The notes below the pieces were generated by a model that did not search any database, had not been told where the DNA came from, and saw only the letters and a list, made by a program, of their open reading frames with translations. Both the position numbers and the translations under genes were made by a program. Shown one piece after another: positions 26,481-41,500 of a stretch of 64,000 nt of DNA. The DNA is taken from contig JACKDW010000012.1 of NCBI GenBank assembly GCA_020633295.1, positions 62,001-126,000 on the forward strand, written 5' to 3'. This stretch comes from Myxococcales bacterium. Its GTDB lineage: Bacteria; Myxococcota_A; Polyangia; Nannocystales; Nannocystaceae. Numbering within the stretch: the first letter of the stretch is position 1; the number at the start of each line of letters is the position of its first letter.

Positions 26481-28313
26481 ATGGACGAGCACGACGAGCA
26501 GGCGGCCGCGCCCGAGTCGCCGGCGCGGGTGTACACGGCGCGGCTCGCCGCGCGGCGCGCTCACGTCGAGTCGCTCGCGCGACGCGGCCTCCAGATCTCG
26601 CGCTGGCGCGTGCTGTGCTTCCTGGCGGTCGCGCTGGTGCTCCTGGCCTGGGGGTCAGGAATCATCGCGCTCGCGTGGGCGCTGCTGCCCGCGCTCGGCT
26701 TCGCGTGGCTCGTCGTGCGCCACGAGGGCGCCGCGCGCGAGCAGGCGCGCGCGGAGGGGGCGGCGCGCTACTACGAGGCGGGGCTGCGCCGTCTCGACGG
26801 CACGTGGCCGGGCCACGGGGTCACGCGCGTCGACCTCGTCGCGGACGAGCACCCCTACGCCACCGACCTCGACGTGTTCGGCGAGGGCTCGCTGTTCGAG
26901 CGCGTGTGCACCGCGAAGACGCGGGCGGGGGAGCGCGCGCTCGCGGACTGGCTCGCGGCGCCCGCGTCGATCGACGAGCTGCGCACGCGCCACGAGGCCA
27001 TCGCCGAGCTGCGCGAGAACCTGACGCTGCGCGAGGAGCTGGGGCTCTTGGGGCACGCGCTGCAGAGCAGCGTCGACGTGGAGCGGCTGCTGAGCTGGGC
27101 CGAGCGCCCGAGCGCGCTCGAGGGCCGCGCGGCCCGGACCACCGGCGCGCTCGCGTGGATCCTGACGCTGCTCTCGCTCGTCGGCCTCGGCCTCTGGATC
27201 CTGAGCTCGCTCGGTCCGCTCCCACTGCTCGGCGTGCTCGCGCTCGAGGGCCTCGCCTACCGCGCGCGGCAGCGCGAGATCCAGGACATCATCCGCGGCG
27301 TCGACGGCCTGACGCGCGACATGGCGGTGCTCGCCGAGGTGTTCGCGCGGCTCGAGCGCGAGCGCTTCACGTGCGCGCGGCTCGTCGCGCTCCGCGGGCT
27401 GCTCGTCGAGGGCGCGCGCGGGGGCTCGCAGGAGATCGCCGCGCTCGCGCGCCTGGTCGACTGGCTCGAGGCGCGGCGCAGCGGCCTGTTCGCGCCGCTC
27501 GCCTTCGCGTGGATGTGGACCTGGCACTTCGGGCTGGCGATCGAGCGCTGGCGCCAGCGCGCCGGCGCCAGCGCGCGGCGCTGGGTCGAGGGCCTCGGCG
27601 AGCTCGAGGCCCTGATCGCGCTGGCGGGCTACGCCTACGAGAACCCCGAGGACCCGCTGCCGGAACTGCGCGAGCTCGCGCCCGGGGACGCGCCGCGCCT
27701 GATCCTCGAGGACGCCGGCCACCCGCTGCTGACGCGCGACGCGTGCGTGACCAACAGCGTCTCGCTCGGCGAGCCGGTGCGCGTGATGATCGTCAGCGGC
27801 TCGAACATGTCGGGCAAGAGCACGCTGCTGCGGACCATCGGCTGCAACGTCGTGCTCGCGCTCGCCGGCGCGCCCGTCCGCGCCCGACGGATGTCGCTGT
27901 GCCCCCTGCGCGTGGGCGCGTCGCTGCGCGTCGAGGACTCCCTGCTCGGCGGGCGCTCGCGCTTCTACGCGGGCATCCTGCGCCTGCGCGACATCGTCGC
28001 GCTCGCGCGCGGCCCGGAGCCGGCGCTGTTCCTGCTCGACGAGATCCTGCACGGGACGAATTCCCACGATCGCCGGATCGGCGCCGAGGCGATCGTCCGC
28101 GGCTTGGTGGAGAGCGGCGCCGTCGGGCTCGTGACGACCCACGACCTCGCGCTCGCCAAGGTCGCCGACGCGCTCGGCGAGCGGGCGATCAACGTTCACT
28201 TCGCCGACGAGCTCGAGGAGGGCGAGCTGCGCTTCGACTACCGCATGCGCCCGGGCGTCGTCGACCGCAGCAACGCGCTGGCGCTGATGCGCGCCGTGGG
28301 CCTCGAGGTCTAG
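26481..28313 (+). CDS. membrane-anchored MutS-family ATPase
   Basis: 610 residues from the ATG at 26481. Two helices near residues 45-80 (VLCFLAVALVLLAWGSGIIA, then LAWALLPALGFAWLVV) and a second hydrophobic pair near 220-258 anchor it in the membrane. The rest matches MutS domains III and V: a lever region beginning FERVCTAKTRAGERALADWL, Walker A GSNMSGKSTLL, Walker B LFLLDEILHGTNS, and the H-loop LVTTHDLALAKV. The mismatch-binding domain I is absent, so it is not a normal mismatch-repair MutS. Similar membrane MutS proteins exist in Bacteroidetes and myxobacteria with unknown roles. Confidence 0.88.
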   Translation: MDEHDEQAAAPESPARVYTARLAARRAHVESLARRGLQISRWRVLCFLAVALVLLAWGSGIIALAWALLPALGFAWLVVRHEGAAREQARAEGAARYYEAGLRRLDGTWPGHGVTRVDLVADEHPYATDLDVFGEGSLFERVCTAKTRAGERALADWLAAPASIDELRTRHEAIAELRENLTLREELGLLGHALQSSVDVERLLSWAERPSALEGRAARTTGALAWILTLLSLVGLGLWILSSLGPLPLLGVLALEGLAYRARQREIQDIIRGVDGLTRDMAVLAEVFARLERERFTCARLVALRGLLVEGARGGSQEIAALARLVDWLEARRSGLFAPLAFAWMWTWHFGLAIERWRQRAGASARRWVEGLGELEALIALAGYAYENPEDPLPELRELAPGDAPRLILEDAGHPLLTRDACVTNSVSLGEPVRVMIVSGSNMSGKSTLLRTIGCNVVLALAGAPVRARRMSLCPLRVGASLRVEDSLLGGRSRFYAGILRLRDIVALARGPEPALFLLDEILHGTNSHDRRIGAEAIVRGLVESGAVGLVTTHDLALAKVADALGERAINVHFADELEEGELRFDYRMRPGVVDRSNALALMRAVGLEV

Positions 28314-28508
28314 CGAGACGGATAACCGCGGGCAGGTCGCCCGGGCCGCGGCGTGATTGGCCGGTGCTGACGGGCGAGCCCGCGTTGAGAGTCCGGGCGC
28401 TTACGTCGGGAGCAGCGGGTGATCGGTGCAGGGCTCGCGCGGACATCAGAAGCTGCGAAACCAGTATCGTCTCCGACGGCGTTTTCAATTTGTAGCTGCA
28501 ACTGTTTA

Positions 28509-28528
28509 ATATGTCCGAAGAGACATTC
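28509..28528. repeat. 8-4-8 dispersed palindrome copy upstream of the MoaD-like gene
   Basis: Arms ATATGTCC and AGACATTC flank GAAG, in an AT-rich pocket 63 bases before the start at 28591. The remaining 28314-28590 sequence shows no gene. Confidence 0.5.
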
Positions 28529-28590
28529 GTGCAAAGCTCGCGCGCGTGAGCGCTTGCGCGCGCGGACGGCCGCGGGTACCGTGCCGCGCG

Positions 28591-28869
28591 ATGGTCACGG
28601 TGGAGCTCACGCGGCACCTCTACACCTTCTTCCCGGCGCTCAAGGAGCGCGCGATCGAGGTCGAGGCGGGCACGGTCGCCGACGTCGTCCGCGCGGTCGA
28701 GGGCCTCGCCGAGGGCTTCACCTTCTACATCTGCGACGAGCGCGGTCGGCTGCGCCCGCACGTCAACATCTTCATCGGCGACGAGCGCGTCGCCGATCGC
28801 AAGCAGCTCAGCGATCGCGTGCCCGACGGCGGGCGCGTGTTCATCTTGCAGGCGCTCAGCGGAGGTTAG
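28591..28869 (+). CDS. MoaD/ThiS-family sulfur-carrier protein
   Basis: 92 residues with a ubiquitin-like beta-grasp pattern and the family-defining C-terminal Gly-Gly (LQALSGG), the point of adenylation and thiocarboxylation. No MoaE, MoeB or thiamine genes are adjacent. It is three bases upstream of a BNR-repeat gene, and these two families are often found as a pair in other genomes as far as I recall, which suggests a dedicated sulfur-transfer role that is not molybdopterin synthesis (inference). Confidence 0.85.
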   Translation: MVTVELTRHLYTFFPALKERAIEVEAGTVADVVRAVEGLAEGFTFYICDERGRLRPHVNIFIGDERVADRKQLSDRVPDGGRVFILQALSGG

Positions 28870-28872
28870 GAC

Positions 28873-30027
28873 ATGGAACGGATTCTCATCGGCACACGGA
28901 AGGGCACCTTTATCGCCGAGAAGGTGCTGCGGCGCTGGCGACCGCGGCTCGCCGGGCACGCGGGCGTCGGCGTCAACTTCGTCTCGCGCGACCCCAGCAC
29001 CAGCAACCTCTGGGCGCTGCTCGGGCACGGGCACTGGGGCGCGAAGCTCTCGTGCTCGGTCGACGGCGGGCAGACATGGGAGGACGCCCCGCAGATCAAG
29101 TACCCGGAGGGGGCGCGCTACATCGGCCACGAGATGCCGGACGAGACGGGGGAGGCCGGCACGCTCGTCAAGCCCGCGACCCTGCTCAAGCTCTGGTACA
29201 TGGCCTTTGGGCCCGATGGATCCCAGTACATCGGCACGATCCCCGGCGGGCTGTTCGTGAGCCGCGACGGCGGCAAGTCCTTCGAGCTCAACCGCCCGCT
29301 GTGGAACCACGAGTCCCGTGGCGGCGACCTGTTCGCGGGGGAGGGGACCGGCAAGACGCACTGGTTCGGCACCCCGGCCTCCGAGGGCGGTGAGTTCGCG
29401 CCGGGGATCCACTCGATCTCCGTCGACCCGCGCGACCCGAGGCGCCTGCTCGTGGCGATCTCGACCGCCGGCGTGCTCGAGACGACCGACGGCGGCCTCA
29501 CGTGGCGCGGGCGCAACAAGGGCATGCTCAACGACTACCTGCCCGATCCCGCAGCCGAGTGGGGGCACGATCCGCACTTCATCGAGCGCAGCGCGGGGGA
29601 CCCCGACCGCGTGTGGCAGCAGAACCACTCTGGCGTGTTCTTCAGCCGTGATAGCGGCGCGAGCTGGACGCGGGTGAGCGCGCCTGACCTCGGCGTGCAC
29701 TTCGGCTTCCCGGTCGCCGTTGACGACAAGGACGGCGAGGTCGCGTGGCTCGTCCCCGGCAAGGCCGACAACGCGCGCATGGCCATCGACGGCGGGCTGT
29801 TCGTCGCGCGCACCCAGGACGGCGGGGAGCGCTGGGAGCAGCTGCGCGAGGGCCTGCCGCAGGACTGCGCGCACGACGTCGTCTACCGCCACGCGCTCGA
29901 CAGCGCCGGCGACCTGCTCGCGTTCGGGAGCACCACGGGCAACCTCTACGTCAGCGAGAACCGCGGCGAGAGCTGGTTCTTCGTCGCCACGAACCTGCCG
30001 CCGATCTACTCGGTCCGCTTCGGCTGA
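28873..30027 (+). CDS. BNR/sialidase-like beta-propeller protein
   Basis: 384 residues. Asp-box repeats are visible several times: SVDGGQTWEDA, SRDGGKSFELN, TTDGGLTWRGR, SRDSGASWTRV, TQDGGERWEQL, SENRGESWFF. This is a six-bladed BNR/VPS10-like propeller. There is no signal peptide, so it is probably cytoplasmic, and it lacks the Arg triad expected of a true sialidase as far as I can judge. The gene starts three bases after the MoaD-like stop and should be translated with it. Confidence 0.85.
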   Translation: MERILIGTRKGTFIAEKVLRRWRPRLAGHAGVGVNFVSRDPSTSNLWALLGHGHWGAKLSCSVDGGQTWEDAPQIKYPEGARYIGHEMPDETGEAGTLVKPATLLKLWYMAFGPDGSQYIGTIPGGLFVSRDGGKSFELNRPLWNHESRGGDLFAGEGTGKTHWFGTPASEGGEFAPGIHSISVDPRDPRRLLVAISTAGVLETTDGGLTWRGRNKGMLNDYLPDPAAEWGHDPHFIERSAGDPDRVWQQNHSGVFFSRDSGASWTRVSAPDLGVHFGFPVAVDDKDGEVAWLVPGKADNARMAIDGGLFVARTQDGGERWEQLREGLPQDCAHDVVYRHALDSAGDLLAFGSTTGNLYVSENRGESWFFVATNLPPIYSVRFG

Positions 30028-30085
30028 TCGACCGCGGCGTCATCCCGTCGGGCTGACGTCGCGCCCGCTGAAGCTCACAATCGCC

Positions 30086-30666
30086 ATGACGCTCGAGCAG
30101 CTTCTGAAGCACAAGCCGGCCGCCTCTTTCACCGCGCAAGAGCTCAGCGGCAAGGCGTTCTGGCGGCTGCAGCGCGGCGAGCACCACGCCGCGCACCTGC
30201 TGTTCGAGGCCGCCTGCGCGCGCGCGCGCGAGACGGGCGAGACGTGGCGCTGCCACCGAAACCGCGCCGCGACGGCGCTGTTCGACTCTGGCGCGATCGC
30301 GCAGGCGCTGCCGCGCGTCCACGAGGTGCTCGATGACTACGAGGCGCACCCGGAGGCGCGCGACGATCGTCACTGGGTGGAGCACGCGACGCAGCGCCTG
30401 CATCGCCTCGCGTACCAAGAGCAGCCCGCGTCCTTCGAGACGCGCTACCGCGAGCTGACGGCGCGCGCGTCGAGGATTCAGGGGCGCTCGAGCCCGTGGA
30501 TTCACCCGTTCCAGGAGGAGCTGCTGGGCTTCGCCCGCGAGCTCGGGCTCAAGGCGATCGCGCGGGAGCTCATCGAGGTGATCGCGGCGCGCAGGCCGAT
30601 GCCGCGGGCGCTGCGGCGACGACTGGACGAGCTCGAGCGCTGGGCGAAGTCGCCGGGCTCGCTCGC

Positions 30667-30670
<4 letters not shown>
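30086..30670 (+). CDS. hypothetical helical protein
   Basis: 194 residues from the ATG at 30086. No signal or membrane segment. Mostly helical with short regions like LLFEAACARARETGETWRCHRNRA that resemble TPR helices, and a His/Arg-rich middle. No known family. Its stop overlaps the stop of the giant hybrid kinase on the other strand by four bases. The gap to the BNR gene is only 58 bp, so it may be the last gene of that operon. Confidence 0.65.
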
Positions 30671-37170
<6,500 letters not shown>

Positions 37171-37890
37171 GCATACCCAAGGTACAGCAGCCCGCGCTGG
37201 CGGGCGGGAGAATCCGCGCGGCGTCCTCCGCTCGCGCGCGCGGCGAGTCGCGCGATTCGTAGTAGATGACTATAAGGACACAATAGAAAGTGCCGCCGCG
37301 CGCGCCGCGAAGCTCGCGGATGTCGTCCGCTCGCCGCCGCGCTCGAGCGCGCGGCGTCGCGGTGATCGGCGCGCGCGCGGCGGCAGGCGCGAATGAGCCT
37401 GACGCCGCGTCGATCCGCGCCGGGCGATGCGCGGCTGACCGCCGCGCGCCTGCGGGAGCGTCGTCGCGGGACGCGGTCGCCGGCGCGTGCTCTCGGAGCT
37501 GCGCAAAGGGACATGTTGTTCTCGCGGCGACGCGCGCCCTCAGGCCGCCGCCGCCGCGACGCGCGCGCAGCCGCCGGGTCGCGTCGGCGGCGCGCGGGGG
37601 CTCGCGCCGTGACGGGCGGCGCCGGCCGCTGCGGCGCGTCAGGGCGCGAGAGCGGCGCGCGCTCGTTCGCGCGCGCGTCCACGCGCTCGTCCGCGCGCGC
37701 TCGCGCGGATCGTGGCGCGACGCCCCACCTGCGCGGCCGCTCGAGCGCTCGCGGGTGCGAGGCTCGCCCCGAGCCGCGCGGGTGCACGTACAAGTCTCGC
37801 GACGCGGGCGACTCGACATTTCCCGCGCGCGGTAGGATACCTTCCGAACGCGTTGATCCAGGGAACGCTGGCGACCCGGAGGTATCAAGC
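37171..37890. other. 720 bp divergent intergenic region with palindrome copies
   Basis: No supported gene. It separates the hybrid kinase and the response regulator and should hold both promoters. A palindrome copy lies at 37264-37283 (arms AGATGACT and GGACACAA, spacer ATAA) and a half-copy (GGACATGT, then TGTTCTCGCG) at 37509-37525. The rest is GC-rich without clear hairpins. Confidence 0.5.
37264..37283. repeat. 8-4-8 dispersed palindrome copy upstream of the hybrid kinase
   Basis: Arms AGATGACT and GGACACAA flank ATAA, 94 bases before the hybrid kinase start. The surrounding sequence is clearly AT-richer than the region. Confidence 0.45.
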
Positions 37891-38541
37891 ATGGCGCGAA
37901 CAAGCGGACGAGCGAGCGAGGGCGACGCGAGCGGCCGACACGTGCTCATCATCGACGACGACGCGATGTGGCGGACGCTGCTCGCCAAGCGGCTGCGCGC
38001 GTCGGGCTACGCCGTCGACACGGCAGAGTCGGCGTACAAGGCGACCGCGAAGCTGCGCGAGCAGAGCTACGACCTGCTGCTGCTCGACATCGTGATGCCG
38101 GGCATGACGGGGATCGATCTGCTCAAGAGCGCCGTCGTCCGCTCGCGCCTCGAGCGCCCGCCGATCATCGCGATCTCGAGCGTCGAGGACGAGTCCACGC
38201 AGTCGCGCTGCATCGCGCTCGGCGTCGACGCGTTCCTGCCCAAGCCGATCGACGCGGCGCGCCTGCTCGCGGAGGTCGAGCGCGTGCTGGGGATCGACAG
38301 CGCGCCGGCGGCGCGGTCCACCGCGCCCGATCGGACGTGTCGTTTCATCACGCGCTGCCCGATGTTCCCGGTGTTCCGCAGCCGCTCGGTGCTGCGCGTG
38401 TACCAGCTGATCTACTGCTACCGGAAGTACGAGACCTGCTCGCGCTACAAGCTCGCGTCGTGCGGGACGATGCCGGAGCCGACGCTGCTCCCGGACGGGA
38501 GCACGCTGACGCCCGAGGAGCGCGACGAGCGGTCGCCCTGA
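37891..38541 (+). CDS. response regulator with Cys-rich C-terminal domain
   Basis: 216 residues. Receiver domain about 15-135: acidic pair in LIIDDDAMWRT, phospho-acceptor Asp in LLLLDIVMPGMTG, Ser in ISSVEDE and Lys in LPKPIDA, so phosphorylation looks possible. The output region (about 145-200) has no DNA-binding or enzyme motif but five Cys residues in CRFITRCPMFPVF, IYCYRKYETCSRYKLASC, suggesting a metal site or disulfides. The ATG at 37891 is chosen because conserved sequence begins soon after it. It is divergent from the hybrid kinase, a natural phosphodonor (inference). Confidence 0.85.
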   Translation: MARTSGRASEGDASGRHVLIIDDDAMWRTLLAKRLRASGYAVDTAESAYKATAKLREQSYDLLLLDIVMPGMTGIDLLKSAVVRSRLERPPIIAISSVEDESTQSRCIALGVDAFLPKPIDAARLLAEVERVLGIDSAPAARSTAPDRTCRFITRCPMFPVFRSRSVLRVYQLIYCYRKYETCSRYKLASCGTMPEPTLLPDGSTLTPEERDERSP

Positions 38542-38549
38542 GCGCCTCG

Positions 38550-41500
38550 TCACGCGCGCGGCGGCTGCCAGTCGTCGTGCCCGCGCACCGCGAGCTTGCG
38601 GAACTGCGTCGTCACGGTGCCGTCCTCGGACGCGCGCTGCGAGGCCGCTGGGTCGGCGGGCTCGCCTGACTCGCGCGCGCCCGAGCCCCCGCGCTCGCGC
38701 ACGCCGGCGAGCGCGGTGTCCGACGCGGAGAGGATGTCGTCGAGGTTGTCCTGCTGCGGCGCGGTCTTCTCGAGGTCGATCGTCGGCGCCGCGCGCAGGC
38801 GGTCGGGCCACCCGCGGTGGCGGACCTCGACGCGCTCGAGCGCGGTGACGAACGACTCGACCCAGTCGTGGATCGAGTCATGCCGCTCGTCCCGGCGCTT
38901 CTTGAGCGCGCGGTGAAACGCGCGGTCGACCGCCGACGGGATCTCGGGCACGTACTGCCGCAGCGGCGGCGGCGTCGTGTGCATGACCTCCGCGCAGATC
39001 CTCGCGAACTCCTCGGACTCGACCACGCGCCGGCCCGTGAGCGCCTCGTAGCAGACGCACGCGAAGCTGTAGAGGTCGCTGCGCGCGTCGAGGTCCTTGC
39101 CCTGGATCTGCTCGGGCGACATGTACACCGGCGTGCCCATGACGACGCCCGTCTGCGTCAGGCTGGTCGACTCGAGGCCCATCGACTTGGCGAGCCCGAA
39201 GTCGAGGATCTTGACCTGATGCCCGCCGGGCCCCTCGACCAGGAAGATGTTCTCGGGCTTGATGTCGCGGTGCACGAGCGCGACCGCGTGCGCGGCCGTG
39301 AGCGCCGCGCCGCCCTGGCGCAGCAGCAGCGCGACCTGCTGCGGCGTCGCGGGCCCGTAGTCGTGCAGGAGGTCGGCGAGGTCGAGGCCCTCGAGCTTCT
39401 CCATGACGAGGAAGGCCGAGCCGTCGCCGAGCTCGCCGGTGTCGTACAGCGCGATGACGCCGGGGTGCGAGATCTTGGCGATCGAGCGCGCCTCCTGACG
39501 AAAGCGCATGCGCACGTTGACGTCGCGGAAGTACTCCGGGCGGATGATCTTGATCGCGACCTGGCGATCGAGCCGCTGGTCGATCGCCTCGTAGACCGTG
39601 CCCATGCCGCCCTGCCCGAGGAAGCGGATCATCCGGTAGCGGCCCATGATCTTGTACGGGAGCACCCCCTGGACCTCGAGTCGACCCTGGTCTTCGGGGC
39701 ACCTCTCGACGGTGTGCGCGTAGCAGCGCCGGCACACCGCGCAGACCGTCAGCAGCTCGTCGCCGCGGGCGATGAGGCGCTCGCGCGTGACGACCACGCG
39801 GCTGTGCTCGGCGGTGATCGCCTCGCGCAGGCGCGCGAGCTCGACCGCCGCGCCGATCTGCTGGGCGAAGCACAGCACGAGCCGCTGCTCGCTCTCGTCC
39901 CAGGTCGTCGCGCGCCCGCGGATCACGACGACGCCGAGCAGCGCCTGCGGCGTCAGCGACTCGCCGCCCTTGAAGCCTACGGCCCAGCCCGCGCCGTGGA
40001 TCGCCGCGAGCGAGGTGTCGTCGTGGACGAGCACGCGCTGGCTCTGGGCGGCCTCGCGCACGGCGTGCAGCGGCGGCGGGTCGGCGATCGTCTCGGTCAG
40101 CGCCGTGAGCTCCTGCGTCAGCTCGCGCGCGCCCGAGTCGTCCTCGAGCTCGTCGGAGGGGACCGCGTCCTCGAGCAGCCAGACGTCGATCGCGGAGGCC
40201 TCGAGCGGGCGCGCGAGGTCCAGCGCGAGCGCGCGGACCCACATCTCGAGCTCGGGCCGCTCGCGCGCCTTGGCGAGCGCGCGGCGGAGCTTGACCATCT
40301 CGCGGGTCGCCTCCCGGAGCTCGCGCGCGCGCGCGCTGCTCTCGCGCCTGTGCACCTCCAGGCGAGCACGGGTCGCGCGCATCCGCAGCACGTGCGCGAG
40401 CGCGCCGAGCAGCGCGAGCAGCAGCACGAGCGCGACCACGAGCACGACGCCGCGGCCCCACGCGCCCGAGTCCTCCTGCGTCAGCGCGAGCACCGTCTCG
40501 GTCGAGCTCCACTCCTCGAGGCCCGTCGACGCGGCGACGCGGAAGCGGTAGGCGCCCGGTGGGAGGCTCGTGTAGATCGCGGTCCGGCGCGCGCCGGCCT
40601 CCGTCCACGCGGCGTCGAAGCCCTCGAGGATGTAGCGGAACCGCAGCTGGTCGGGCGCGACGAAGGCGGGCACCGTGTAGTCGATCGTCAGCGTGCGGGC
40701 GCCCGGCGCGAGCGTGAGCGGCGTCGAGGGGTCGAGCGTGTGCCCGTCGACGCGCACGGACTCGAGCACCACCGGCGGCGCGGGCACCCGCGGCGTGGGC
40801 TCCGGGTCGATCTTCATGACGCCGGCGTCGGTCGCGAACCACAGGTCCCCGTCGCTCGCGCGCCAGGCGTTCGGCGAGCCGATGGCGCCCGGCGGGCGCA
40901 CGCCGATGTTCGCGCTGCCCTCGATCGCGTTGCCCTCGATCGCGACCGGGTCCACGCGCTCGCGCAGCCCGTCGGCGACCTCCGCGAGCTCCTCCTGCAC
41001 GACGCGGTACAGGCCGCCGGAGCCCGTGAGCCAGAAGTTGCCCGCGCCGTCCTCGAGGATCTGCAGGACGCTGTCGTCGGGCAGGCCCTCGGCGGCGGTC
41101 AGCGCGTCGATGACCCCGTCCTGCACGCGCAGCAGCCCGGTGTGCTCCGTGCCGACCCAGAGCGCGCCGCCGGGGTCCTCGTGGATCACGCGGATGACGT
41201 CCGCGATGAGGTCGTCGGGGTCGTCCTGGCGCGTGATCTCGTCGCCGTCCATGCGCAGCAGGCCGCCGCCGCGCGTGCCGATCCACAGCTGATCGTCGGC
41301 GTCGACGTGCAGCGTCGTGATCGTCTCGCTCGTGAGGCCGTCCTCGATCGCGTAGCGCCGCAGCGGCTCGACGTCGTAGCTGTCGTTGTAGCGGACGAGG
41401 CCGTCCTCGGCGGTGCCGAGCCAGAGGTTGCCGCGGAGGTCCGAGGTGATCGCGGTGATCGAGCGCGGCAGCGCCTCGCCGAGCTCGGCGAGCGCGGGCT

